A stretch of DNA of 9,607 nucleotides from Victivallaceae bacterium (GCA_028698975.1 JAQVVK010000073.1:1-9607), one strand, 5' to 3'. Shown: positions 1 to 7,871, numbered from the stretch's first letter. Notes: generated by a model not told the origin, from the sequence alone. Program-made: numbers and translations.

Positions 1-1153
1 CGGTAAAGCGAAACTCCGTCCACCCCTTCCAGTTGTCGGCGATATTCAGACCGTCGTTTGGATCGCCGTCGGATTTCATAAGCCGCATTTCGCCGCCGAG
101 ATCGGTAAGGCCGCCCTCCCGGTTGTAGTTGAACACATGTACCGCGATCAGGTTTCGGCCCGGATGCACGAGTTCGCCCGGCACATTGTAGTCACGCGGT
201 TTGAACCAGTGCCCGGCGACGCTCCAATCGGTCGAACCAACCGGAACCCCGTTGAAGAAGGTTTCGTCGCAATCGTTGACCCGCCCCAGTTGCAGCCGAA
301 GATCGCTCCCCGCCAGCTTGGGATCAAGCACCACCTCGCGCCGGAACCAAGCACTTCCGGGCGCATCCAGCGTTTGCCGGGAGGCTTGCTCCCAGCCGGA
401 ATCATCGAAACCGGGGTTGCGGCACGCGTTGACCGCCACTTGGTTCATCTTGATCTCGAACGATTTGACCCACTCGCCCAACCGCTTTGCCGCGGCAATA
501 AGGCGTGGATTGTCGGCGGGGCGGTCGCGGTATTGCCGCAGCGTGGCGATCTCGTCGACCTCGGGCAATCCGGCGGCGGCAAACCCGGATTCCGGTATGA
601 ATGTGTTTATCATGGCTCCTCCCAGCGACGCATGTACCAGACCGATCGGTACTTGCAGGTCGTTTTGCAGCTGCCGCCCGAAGAAATAGGCGACTGCGCT
701 GAAATCGCGCACGTTGGCCGGGGTGCATTTTTGCCACTTGCCACCGGCGGACGCAACCGGGCCGTAGGGAGAGAGTCTTCGCGGCTCCTGAAACAATCTT
801 ACGCGCTCGCATGCCGATTGGGCGACCTCTTGGGCGGAGTTGTCGCACAGCGAGAGCGGCCAATTCATGTTGGACTGGCCGCTGCAAAACCACACATCGC
901 CGGACAGCACGTCGTTTAGCTCAACTTGTTCTCCCGACGCCGATTCCACCCGGATCTGATACGGCCCGCCAGCCGGACGCGGCTCGAACACTGCGCACCA
1001 GCGGCCGTGTTGGTCGGCCACGGTGGAAGTTTGCACATTGCCGAATTCAACGGTAAGCGATTCGCCCGGCGCCGCGCCGCCGGTCAATGCGACCGGCTTG
1101 TTGCGCTGAAGCACCATGTGCGAACCAAACACCGCGTCGATGACAGGCATCAT
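1..1153 (-). CDS. Sialate O-acetylesterase-like SGNH carbohydrate esterase, C-terminus beyond window
   Basis: The 384 visible residues match the SIAE/SASA family of SGNH-fold esterases, which remove O-acetyl groups from sugars. Seen: an N-terminal beta domain with the family opening FGSHMVLQRNKPV (residues 9-21), the nucleophile block CSGQSNMNWPL (90-100, catalytic Ser94), a second SGNH block VPIGLVHASLGGA (168-180), then an inserted jelly-roll sugar-binding-like domain from about 236 to 360 (NPGFDDSGW, AWFRREV, FFNGVPVGS). The catalytic Asp-x-x-His near the C-terminus lies past the left edge, so the enzyme is incomplete here. The usual WGGT of block two reads LGGA. No signal peptide is visible; the protein begins directly with the domain, suggesting a cytoplasmic enzyme. 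It starts 8 bases after the rhaA stop; two ATGs in tandem (1153, 1150) are possible starts, and GGGGA at 1165-1169 is a plausible ribosome site. Despite the family name, sialic acid need not be the substrate; in this operon an acetylated rhamnose-containing glycan is more likely (inference). Confidence 0.86.
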   Translation of the reverse strand, partial: MMPVIDAVFGSHMVLQRNKPVALTGGAAPGESLTVEFGNVQTSTVADQHGRWCAVFEPRPAGGPYQIRVESASGEQVELNDVLSGDVWFCSGQSNMNWPLSLCDNSAQEVAQSACERVRLFQEPRRLSPYGPVASAGGKWQKCTPANVRDFSAVAYFFGRQLQNDLQVPIGLVHASLGGAMINTFIPESGFAAAGLPEVDEIATLRQYRDRPADNPRLIAAAKRLGEWVKSFEIKMNQVAVNACRNPGFDDSGWEQASRQTLDAPGSAWFRREVVLDPKLAGSDLRLQLGRVNDCDETFFNGVPVGSTDWSVAGHWFKPRDYNVPGELVHPGRNLIAVHVFNYNREGGLTDLGGEMRLMKSDGDPNDGLNIADNWKGWTEFRFT

Positions 1154-1161
1154 AGCGTGGA

Positions 1162-2418
1162 TTATCCCCGCTTGAAAAGCGTCTTCCGCTCGTATTCGCC
1201 GATCGCGCCAAGTATTTGGGTGTCGGATGGAATGCCGTGAAGTTCGCGGTAATACTGCCATACCGCCGCCCACGGCAGCGATTTGGCCTCTTCCTGCCGG
1301 AGAAGCCGGGCGGTGAAATTCCACTCGATTTCCGCGTCGTCAATGGTGCGCGGCTCCAACAGGGCGATCATCAACGCTTTGCGCATGGCAAGCGAACCGG
1401 TGATCCAGGCGGCCGTCCGGTTGATCGACGCGTCAAAGAAGTCGAGCGCGATGAAGATGTTGTCGCCACCGAAGCAGCGGACGATTTCACGTGCCAGAAA
1501 TTGAAGTTCGTCATTGAGTACGATCACATGGTCGCTGTCCCAGCGGACGCCGCGGCTGACGTGCAGAAGTATCTTCCCTTGCAGCGCGACGATCGCCGAG
1601 AGCTTCTCCGCCACCGACTCGGTCGGGTGGAAGTGCCCCATATCCAGACAGATCGCCTTGTCGCGCAGCGCGGCATAACGCAAATAAAAGTCGTGACTGC
1701 CCACCGTGCTGCTCTCGGTGCCTATGCCGAAAAGTTTCGACTCGACCGCGTCGAGCACCTGGTTGTCATCGACCGCTTCGGCGAAGATGGCGTCAAGACT
1801 TTCGGCCAGACGGCGGCGGGGCGAGAGGCGGTCGGCAGGGGTGTCTTTGAACCCGTCCGGCGCCCAGAAATTGCACACCGATTTTTGACCGGTGGATTTG
1901 GCGAAAGCCGCCGCCACCCGGCGCATTGCCTGCCCGTGGCCGATCCAGAAATCGCGTATGGCTTTATCCGGGTGCGACAGCGACAGACCGTGATCGAGTT
2001 TGGGGTGCGAATAAAAGGCCGGAGCCATGTCCAGCCCGATCTTCCGGTCGGCTCCCCACGCCGCCCAGTCGGAGAAGTTGTCGATGTCGAAAGCGTCGCG
2101 GTCGCGGCCCGGAAACATGCGGTCGACCTCGTGTCCCTGCAAGCCGACCTTGTGCGGACCGGGCAAAAGCTTCATGGCAAAATCCAAGTCGTCGCGCAGT
2201 TCGGCCGAATTGCGGGCGCAGCCGGGATAACTGCCGGTCACCTGACAGCCGCCGGTAAGCGAGTGGCCGGTGTTTTCAAACCCCTGCACATCGTCGCCCT
2301 GCCAGGCGTTGAGCGTGATCGGGAAGGCGTCCATCGCCTTGACCGCTTGAACCGCATCGACGCCGTATTCGCGATAAACTTCGCAAGCGTTGCGAAACAT
2401 CTCTTCTGTTTTATTCAT
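1162..2418 (-). CDS. rhaA: L-rhamnose isomerase
   Basis: Converts L-rhamnose to L-rhamnulose, the first intracellular step of rhamnose catabolism. At 418 residues it is almost the length of Escherichia coli RhaA (419) and aligns with it end to end from memory. Diagnostic stretches include WQGDDVQGFEN (39-49), SLTGGCQVTGSYPG (53-66), VESKLFGIG (225-233), CLDMGHFHPTE (257-267), LLHVSRGVRWDSDH (284-297) and ALDFFDASINR (324-334). All metal and catalytic ligands known for the E. coli enzyme are present with a constant offset of eight: Glu226, Asp259, His262, His286, Asp294, Asp296 and Asp326. It ends in the typical Lys-Arg-Gly. The start is supported by GAGAGG (2424-2429) five bases before the ATG. 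It lies 13 bases after the GH78 rhamnosidase stop and 8 bases before the esterase, so co-translation is likely. The gene anchors the interpretation of the whole operon as rhamnose-directed. rhaB and rhaD are not in the window. Confidence 0.97.
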   Translation of the reverse strand: MNKTEEMFRNACEVYREYGVDAVQAVKAMDAFPITLNAWQGDDVQGFENTGHSLTGGCQVTGSYPGCARNSAELRDDLDFAMKLLPGPHKVGLQGHEVDRMFPGRDRDAFDIDNFSDWAAWGADRKIGLDMAPAFYSHPKLDHGLSLSHPDKAIRDFWIGHGQAMRRVAAAFAKSTGQKSVCNFWAPDGFKDTPADRLSPRRRLAESLDAIFAEAVDDNQVLDAVESKLFGIGTESSTVGSHDFYLRYAALRDKAICLDMGHFHPTESVAEKLSAIVALQGKILLHVSRGVRWDSDHVIVLNDELQFLAREIVRCFGGDNIFIALDFFDASINRTAAWITGSLAMRKALMIALLEPRTIDDAEIEWNFTARLLRQEEAKSLPWAAVWQYYRELHGIPSDTQILGAIGEYERKTLFKRG

Positions 2419-2431
2419 AACCGCCTCTCTG

Positions 2432-4630
2432 TTATTGAATTTCTACACTTATCGAGCCATCGAAATCGCGCTGTGTGCCGTCCGGCAGCGTGATCCGGGC
2501 CGGTCGCCCGGCCGGTGTCGAGGCGCGGTACGCGATTTTACCGCCGTCGCGTTTCCACTCGACCGCAACCTTGCCGTAAACGGTCGAATAGGCCATTCGA
2601 AACGAATCGAGCTGTTTGGGAAATACCGGCGCAAGCTCGATCGCGGCGAACCCGGCCCGCTGAAGCGACGGGCGCAGACCGCCGGCGAATTCAAACATCC
2701 ACGCCGATAGATCGCCGAACATGATGTGATCGTGCGAATCCTCTCCTGCAAAATCCTCCAGCAGAGTGGTTTCCCCGTCGTTGAACCACTTGGCCCATCC
2801 CGGAAACTGCGGCTGGATATAGGTCTCAAAGGCGGTGTCGGCAAAGCCCGATTGCGCCAGCACCCGGGGGATCGTCTTGGCTCCGACGATGCCGAAATCG
2901 GCGATACACCGGTCATGCCGCATGGCCGCGTCGAGCCGGGCTGCAGTCTTTTGCCGCAGCCCGTCCGGGCAGACCCGGGTATAAAGCGCGACGCCGTCGG
3001 CGGTTTTTTCGCCCTTGGCAAAGGTGCCGTCGGGGTTGGTGAATTTTCGCCGCCACGCGTCGAGGATAAAGGCCGCCCGTTCGCGTGCCGCCGCCGCGTC
3101 GGAGGCGCGGCCGAAGTGATCGGCGACTTCGGCGAACATTTCAAGGTCGGCGTAATACAACGCGGTGGAGACCAGCGACGGCTCGACCATGCGATCCATC
3201 TGATAGTGCTTCCAGTCGCCCAGACCGTACTTAAGTATGCCGGATGGCGAAAGCCCTTTGAGAAAGTCAAGATAGAGCTTGAACGCGGCGTAGTTTTCAG
3301 CCATCGCCGCGTCGTCGCCGCGGTAAATGTAGATGTTGCGCGGGATTATTAGCAGCGCGCTGTCGCACAATGGCCCGTTGCCCCAGTTGTAGCCCCAGCC
3401 CGAAGTCGGAGCCATGCCGGGAAGCTGCCCGCTGTTGCGCTGGGTGTCGCGCAGACAGCCCAGCCATTGCCGGTAGGCTTCTCCGAGTTCAAAATGCCAT
3501 AACCCGGTTTCGCTGGCCAGCTGGGTGTCGTTGGCCCAGCCGTGTTTTTCGCGCTGCGGGCAGTCGGTCGGCATACCGACGAAATTGTTGACAAACGAGT
3601 GCATGGTACACTGTTCCAAGCCGTTCATGGTGGCCGATGAGCAGTGGAAACTTCCGATCGGTTTGAGGTCGGAGTGGATTTTTTGGGCAAACAACCCCTT
3701 CACCTCGGCTTCCCCCTCGACCGTGACTTCGACATAGCGAAACCCGTGATAGGTAAAGTGCGAGTGCCACACTTCGCCGGTCGGATCGCCGCGAAGCGTA
3801 TATTTCTCGGTCTGAAAGTGCTCCTTGCCGACAAAGCGGCCGATCATGGTCACGTCGAGTTCGTCGCCCGCGGCGTTGAGCACGTCGCCATAGCGCAAAG
3901 TCACCGTCGCGCCCGCTTTGCCATGCACTTTAAGCAGGGCGCGGCCGGCGAGATTGACCCCGGCGTCGTAGAGTTTGCCGCGCAGCGGACGCATGGGAGC
4001 AACCCCCATGACCCGGCAGGGCGGGGCAGTCTGGCGAAAGAGTTCTCCGCCCGGCCCCGGCACGATGACCGCCGACGGCCACGCGGTGTCGTCAAAGTGG
4101 TTTTCACACCAGCCGGGCAACTCCTTGCGGGCGTCGTAGATCTCGCCCTCGCGCAGCGCGTCAAAGCGGATTGGGCCGTCGCAAAAAACTTTCCACGCGT
4201 CATTTGAACCAAGCAATGTCTTGCCGTCGGCGGTGACTTCGGCGATCAATTTGGGGTTGTCGCGCCAGACCGCCTTGTCGAGATGCCATACTTCGGCGGT
4301 CGAGCAGTTGTACCAGCCGTTGCCGAGCACGACGCCGATGGTGTTTTGCCCCGGCTTGACCATGGTTGTAACATCATACTCGGTGTAGCCGACGTGCTCA
4401 AGGTAACTTCCCGGCTCCGGGTCAAGCTCGCGGTCGCCCACCCGCAACCCGTTGAGAAAGAGTTCGTAATACCCCAGACCGCTTATGGCGATTTTATGTT
4501 GACTGCCGGGCCGCGAAATAAACGAACTTCGGAAAAACGGCGCGGGTGAAATCTCGGCGCGCCAGTCGATTTGACAGGCCGGAAACGAAATCCAGCAGGC
4601 GTTCCAGTTGCGTTGGTCTTTGAAACCCAT
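2432..4630 (-). CDS. GH78 alpha-L-rhamnosidase, canonical multi-domain form
   Basis: An inverting alpha-L-rhamnosidase of 732 residues that releases terminal L-rhamnose from glycosides or oligosaccharides. Domain order by eye: N-terminal beta-sandwich with SGLGYYELFLNGLRVG (50-65) and LGNGWYN (102-108); a second beta domain with YDAGVNLAGR (221-230) and TYHGFRYVEV (293-302); an (alpha/alpha)6 barrel from about 325 to 650; and a C-terminal beta domain (about 650-732). The GH78 acid signature DCPQREKHGWANDTQ (356-370) gives Asp356, Glu361 and Asp368, matching the Asp567/Glu572/Asp579 set described for Bacillus RhaB; Glu625 in TTLLEDF is the candidate general base, followed by SHDHIMFGD (632-640). 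There is no signal peptide, so it is probably cytoplasmic. The open frame extends upstream to 4915, but that part overlaps the preceding gene; the ATG at 4630 has a good CGGAG site and begins with the usual family N-terminus (NACWIS). It lies 25 bases after the trehalase-like gene and 13 bases before rhaA. The exact linkage and aglycone are unknown. Confidence 0.95.
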   Translation of the reverse strand: MGFKDQRNWNACWISFPACQIDWRAEISPAPFFRSSFISRPGSQHKIAISGLGYYELFLNGLRVGDRELDPEPGSYLEHVGYTEYDVTTMVKPGQNTIGVVLGNGWYNCSTAEVWHLDKAVWRDNPKLIAEVTADGKTLLGSNDAWKVFCDGPIRFDALREGEIYDARKELPGWCENHFDDTAWPSAVIVPGPGGELFRQTAPPCRVMGVAPMRPLRGKLYDAGVNLAGRALLKVHGKAGATVTLRYGDVLNAAGDELDVTMIGRFVGKEHFQTEKYTLRGDPTGEVWHSHFTYHGFRYVEVTVEGEAEVKGLFAQKIHSDLKPIGSFHCSSATMNGLEQCTMHSFVNNFVGMPTDCPQREKHGWANDTQLASETGLWHFELGEAYRQWLGCLRDTQRNSGQLPGMAPTSGWGYNWGNGPLCDSALLIIPRNIYIYRGDDAAMAENYAAFKLYLDFLKGLSPSGILKYGLGDWKHYQMDRMVEPSLVSTALYYADLEMFAEVADHFGRASDAAAARERAAFILDAWRRKFTNPDGTFAKGEKTADGVALYTRVCPDGLRQKTAARLDAAMRHDRCIADFGIVGAKTIPRVLAQSGFADTAFETYIQPQFPGWAKWFNDGETTLLEDFAGEDSHDHIMFGDLSAWMFEFAGGLRPSLQRAGFAAIELAPVFPKQLDSFRMAYSTVYGKVAVEWKRDGGKIAYRASTPAGRPARITLPDGTQRDFDGSISVEIQ

Positions 4631-4638
4631 TTGCGATA

Positions 4639-4643
4639 CTCCG
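4639..4643 (-). promoter_or_regulatory. Ribosome binding site that sets the start of the GH78 gene
   Basis: CGGAG on the minus strand sits eight bases before the ATG at 4630. This supports that start over the longer open frame reaching 4915, whose extra 95 residues are arginine- and proline-rich, resemble no rhamnosidase N-terminus and lie almost wholly over the preceding gene. Confidence 0.7.
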
Positions 4644-4655
4644 TATTCGACAGGG

Positions 4656-5885
4656 TTAAAGGTTAAGATATTCTCGGCTGTAAGCGATCGGTATAAGTGC
4701 CGACCAGCCGCAGAAATCCGGTGACGAGTGGTCGGGCGGCGTTTCCGATTGCTCCGGTGAATAATTTTCCCAGATGGTGTTGGTCTTGCGCCAGATCTTT
4801 TCGGCGGCGTTGTAAAGTTTGGCCGCGAATTCGCAGGCGAGTTCGCGGTGGCCGTAGTTTTCCAAACCGGCCAGCACCATGTAGTTGGTGTGCGCCCATG
4901 CCGGGCCTTTGGCATATCCGCCGTCGGGCGTGTAGTCGGGGTCGTCGGCCGCCAGCGTCGGTATGCCGCAGGGACGGTTGAACTTCCTGGGGTCGCGCAG
5001 ATTTTCGATCAGCCGTTCGGCGCGTTCCGGAGTGGCGACTTGTGCCAGCAGCGGCCAGAAGCCGCAGATGGTCTGGCGGTTCAACGGGTGATCGCCGAGG
5101 CGGTCGCTGTAAAAGCCGGTTTGGTCGTTGAAGCATAGATCGTTGACGATACCCGATATCTCGGCGTGTTGCGCAAGCAGTTTTTTCTCGTCGTCGAACT
5201 TGCCGAGCTTGCGGGCGATCTTGGCCAGATTAAGCGCGTTGAACGCCATCTGGCAACTGGTGTCGCTCCAGCCAAGCTGGCGATTCCAGTCAAACGGCAT
5301 GTCTTTTTGGGATTTCATCCACTCAAACAGACCGTCGCTTTTTGAAGTCGGGTCGGTGATGGCCGAACGCTCAAACAATATGCCGCCGTCGGAAGTCACC
5401 TCGTCTATATTGTCCCAGCGCGGCATGTTGTCCATGCCGCAGCCCCAGCAATCCGAATAAAAGAGACCGTCCGCCCGGCGGAACTTCGCGCAGTTGTAGA
5501 GGTGCTGGCGCAGCAGCGGCGCGTAGCGGTCGCCCAGCCGACCCGGTACAAACGGCTCCAGCAGCAGCTCCGCCCACGCGAGCAGGGGAGGAGCGAAGCC
5601 GAGCGTGGATTCCTCCTGCCATTTGCTGATGCCGTCGGGCCGTATCTGGCGGCTTATGAAGCCGGACGGCGATTGACAGGTGTAGAAGTTGTCGAGGCTC
5701 GCCGCCACCGGGAAGCGGTCGGCGTGATACCGCGCCCAGATCGAGGAAAACGCGGTGTCCCAGAGAAAGATGTCGACAAACGGCCCGCCGGTGCCGATGC
5801 GCGGCGACGCCAGCCGGGTCGGTTCGGGGTCGGTAAAGAGCTTCCGTTCGGCAATATCAAGAGCGGCATTATAAAAATCGTTCAT
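4656..5885 (-). CDS. Trehalase/GH63-like (alpha/alpha)6-barrel glycosidase
   Basis: A 409-residue protein that looks like the catalytic barrel of the GH37 trehalase / GH63 alpha-glucosidase superfamily. Seen: FLWDTAFSSIWA (40-51), similar to the WD-aromatic motif at the start of these barrels; GFISRQIRPDG (75-85); WGCGMDNMPRWDN (147-159), where Asp152 is in the position of the GH63 general acid; CGFWPLL (274-280); GPAWAHTNYMVL (327-338); IWENYSP (371-377), where Glu373 would be the general base; and FCGWSALIPIAY (391-402), close to the family C-terminal motif. There is no signal peptide and there are no accessory domains, making it shorter than typical trehalases (about 550) or YgjK-type GH63 enzymes (about 760). 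The start at 5885 has AGAGG (5894-5898) eight bases upstream. It sits between two rhamnosidase genes, so a trehalose-degrading role is doubtful; trimming another sugar from the same oligosaccharide is more likely (inference). GH37 and GH63 cannot be told apart by eye. Confidence 0.75.
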   Translation of the reverse strand: MNDFYNAALDIAERKLFTDPEPTRLASPRIGTGGPFVDIFLWDTAFSSIWARYHADRFPVAASLDNFYTCQSPSGFISRQIRPDGISKWQEESTLGFAPPLLAWAELLLEPFVPGRLGDRYAPLLRQHLYNCAKFRRADGLFYSDCWGCGMDNMPRWDNIDEVTSDGGILFERSAITDPTSKSDGLFEWMKSQKDMPFDWNRQLGWSDTSCQMAFNALNLAKIARKLGKFDDEKKLLAQHAEISGIVNDLCFNDQTGFYSDRLGDHPLNRQTICGFWPLLAQVATPERAERLIENLRDPRKFNRPCGIPTLAADDPDYTPDGGYAKGPAWAHTNYMVLAGLENYGHRELACEFAAKLYNAAEKIWRKTNTIWENYSPEQSETPPDHSSPDFCGWSALIPIAYSREYLNL

Positions 5886-5912
5886 GGTCGGTGCCTCTGT
5901 TTTCCTGCTGTT

Positions 5913-7850
5913 TCAGTTTTTTTTGTCCGGTATCAGGTCGAGTATGCTTTCCTGTGTGAATTCGTGATAAAGGAAGTGCGAACCCCACGCATGGCAGTCG
6001 GAACGCAGCCACCAGTCATTGGGGAAGAGTTCCGGCATGGTACGCAATCCGGGAAATTCGGCGGTGTCGCAGTAGCGTTCGCGCCGGGCGGCGAAAAGAT
6101 CGTCCATCCCGAAAATGCGGCATGCTTCGAGATAATAAAATGAAAATGCGATACCGCACTCGTCCAGCCCGCCGGTCTTAAGCACCGGAATTACCGATTT
6201 TTCTCCCAGCGCGAGCAGGGCGAAGACTTGGGCGTGTTCGGAAATATATCCGTGGTCGTTTTCGGCGAAGCAGCCGCGCTTGGCGTCGAAATAACGCTGC
6301 CGCACCGCTTTTTCCAGCCGGGCGGCCAGCCGCTCTGATTGTTGCGCTTTTTCGGCGGTGCCAAAATGCCGCTCCATGTCGGCCAACTGCTTGAGCGACA
6401 ATATGAATATCAAATTGAGGGTGGCTCCGCCGCCGGTCTCCCGGCACTCCGGCGGAATCCCCGCTTCCCAGTTGTCGAGCCAGTCGATGAAGTTCCAGCC
6501 CGGCGTGTGCAGCAGACCGTCGTCTCCGATGGTCGATTGCAGATAGTCGGCGGCGCGTTCCGCCGCCGGGAGCAGCTCGCGCACCAGATCGTCGTCTTCG
6601 CGCCAGCGGGCGAAGTCGTGCAGCATTTGTATGTAAAATGCGGTGAAAGACGGTATGTGAATATTGTAAAGCTCCCCCATTTTCGCATGATATGAGTCAT
6701 GCCCGAGGCTCGGGTAGCGGCAGCTCAACATGCCGGAGGCGTACTGGCCTTCGGCAAACTGCCGCAACGCCTTTTTGGTCAGCCGGTTGTCGGAGGTGGT
6801 CTCATGAAAGGCCAGTATGTCGAACCGGCTGTCTGAAATATATTGCAGCTGCTCGTAGTACGGGCAGTCCATAAACGTCTCAAATGTGCATGCCTGCAAC
6901 GTGTTCCACGAGTGCCGCAGCAACCGGTTCAACCGCTCGTTGCCGGCAATCTCGATCGACCGCTTGAGCTGCCACGGGTAGCCGGTGCGGTAAAAATGCA
7001 CCGATTCAAGTTTCACGTCGCCGTAGAGGGTCATCTCAAGCGAACGCCCGGCATTCCACCAGTAATCGTGCCAGCGTACGGTTTCGCCGCCGGTGAGCCG
7101 AAACCGGAACCCCGGTCCGCCAAAATACGGGTACGGGTCGCCCGGTTTGTGGTCGAGACGGTAGCGATCGTCAACCGGGCGGTCGTCGCAGCCTACCTCC
7201 GACCAGCGCAGTCGCACTTCGCCCTTGCCGGAGAAACGGTAATCGCCGTAGACGCAAACGTAATCTTCAAAAAGGAAAAATTCCTGATCGCGCCGGTAGT
7301 CGAGGACTTCCTCGTGCAGCATCGGCGGCAAAGTCGCCGGAGCCAGATTGCGGTCGTCGTCGATGTATTTGACGCGCTCCCACTCGCCGCCCTTGCCCTC
7401 CAATGCCTGCCAGTTAAAAGCCTCGTCGGTCAAAATAAACGCATAACTGTAATTGCACATGGGCGCGCGCGAGAAGGAGCAGCCCATGCTGGTTTGACAC
7501 TCCCATTCGCCCAGAACCGAGGTTTCCTCGTCCACCCACAGCCCCGGTTGTATCGACAACTGGCCGTATGCCGTGTTGACCGCTCCCAAAGCAAGCAGCC
7601 GGCTGGTCAGCACGTGATCGCCGGCGGCAAGACGCACTTCGACCGTGTTGTAAAACCAGCACTGCGGCGTACCGCGTTCCGGCCCGTCGGCGATCTTTTC
7701 GCCGTCAAGGAAGAACGCGGCCCGTTCGTCCGCGCTGAAACGGAATTTCAATACGGTCGGGATCGAAACCGTGAAACGATTGCGGAACACCGCCAGAAAG
7801 GGCGGCTCCACCGCACGTTCCTGCGGCCTCATCCAAGTGGTGCGCGACAT
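5913..7850 (-). CDS. GH78-type alpha-L-rhamnosidase, divergent, lacking the C-terminal beta domain
   Basis: A 645-residue relative of GH78 rhamnosidases, probably cytoplasmic (no signal peptide). The first 300 or so residues are beta-rich with ligand-binding-like segments (FFLDGEKIADGPERG 46-60; VRWHDYWWNAGRS 258-270), followed by an (alpha/alpha)6 barrel from about 300. The signature FMDCPYYEQLQYISDSR (326-342) replaces DCPQRE-GW-D of the canonical enzyme but keeps exactly the same Asp-x4-Glu-x6-Asp spacing: Asp328, Glu333, Asp340. Near the end, MPELFP (605-610) offers Glu607 as candidate general base, followed by RSDCHAWGSHFLYHEF (616-631), the counterpart of the SHDH-FG block. The protein stops about 14 residues later, so the C-terminal beta-sandwich usual in the family is missing; the next gene begins 27 bases on, leaving no remnant. 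The ATG at 7850 has GGAG (7861-7864) ten bases upstream; Met7 is an alternative start. A rhamnosidase is the best guess; activity on a related deoxy-sugar or on uronides cannot be excluded. Confidence 0.85.
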   Translation of the reverse strand: MSRTTWMRPQERAVEPPFLAVFRNRFTVSIPTVLKFRFSADERAAFFLDGEKIADGPERGTPQCWFYNTVEVRLAAGDHVLTSRLLALGAVNTAYGQLSIQPGLWVDEETSVLGEWECQTSMGCSFSRAPMCNYSYAFILTDEAFNWQALEGKGGEWERVKYIDDDRNLAPATLPPMLHEEVLDYRRDQEFFLFEDYVCVYGDYRFSGKGEVRLRWSEVGCDDRPVDDRYRLDHKPGDPYPYFGGPGFRFRLTGGETVRWHDYWWNAGRSLEMTLYGDVKLESVHFYRTGYPWQLKRSIEIAGNERLNRLLRHSWNTLQACTFETFMDCPYYEQLQYISDSRFDILAFHETTSDNRLTKKALRQFAEGQYASGMLSCRYPSLGHDSYHAKMGELYNIHIPSFTAFYIQMLHDFARWREDDDLVRELLPAAERAADYLQSTIGDDGLLHTPGWNFIDWLDNWEAGIPPECRETGGGATLNLIFILSLKQLADMERHFGTAEKAQQSERLAARLEKAVRQRYFDAKRGCFAENDHGYISEHAQVFALLALGEKSVIPVLKTGGLDECGIAFSFYYLEACRIFGMDDLFAARRERYCDTAEFPGLRTMPELFPNDWWLRSDCHAWGSHFLYHEFTQESILDLIPDKKN

Positions 7851-7860
7851 AGTTCATTTA

Positions 7861-7864
7861 CTCC
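7861..7864 (-). promoter_or_regulatory. Ribosome binding site of the divergent GH78 gene
   Basis: GGAG lies ten bases before the ATG at 7850. A nearer ATG at 7857-7855 is three bases after GGAG and in another frame, so it is too close and leads to no family-like product; the start at 7850 is preferred. Confidence 0.5.
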
Positions 7865-7871
7865 AGTTTGA

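Noticed and set aside
137..919. 260-residue plus-strand open frame
   Set aside because: Antisense to the SIAE-type esterase, whose minus-strand frame carries GQSNM and jelly-roll motifs and is open across the full region.
1216..2493. 425-residue plus-strand open frame
   Set aside because: It is almost exactly antisense to rhaA, whose full-length match and seven metal ligands are unmistakable. The translation is Arg/Val/Ala-rich without domain signs.
4631..4915. 95-residue N-terminal extension of the canonical GH78 open frame
   Set aside because: It overlaps the trehalase-like gene, has low-complexity Arg/Pro/Thr content, and the ATG at 4630 has a good ribosome site and a family-typical N-terminus.
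5886..5915. Possible stop readthrough fusing the divergent GH78 and the GH63-like protein: both are in the same frame, separated only by TGA and nine sense codons, with an A8 run just before the stop
   Set aside because: The downstream gene has its own good ribosome site and ATG, there is no known readthrough context after the TGA, and being in frame has a one-in-three chance.
6843..7871. 342-residue plus-strand open frame
   Set aside because: Antisense to the divergent GH78 gene; no domain and no ribosome site.
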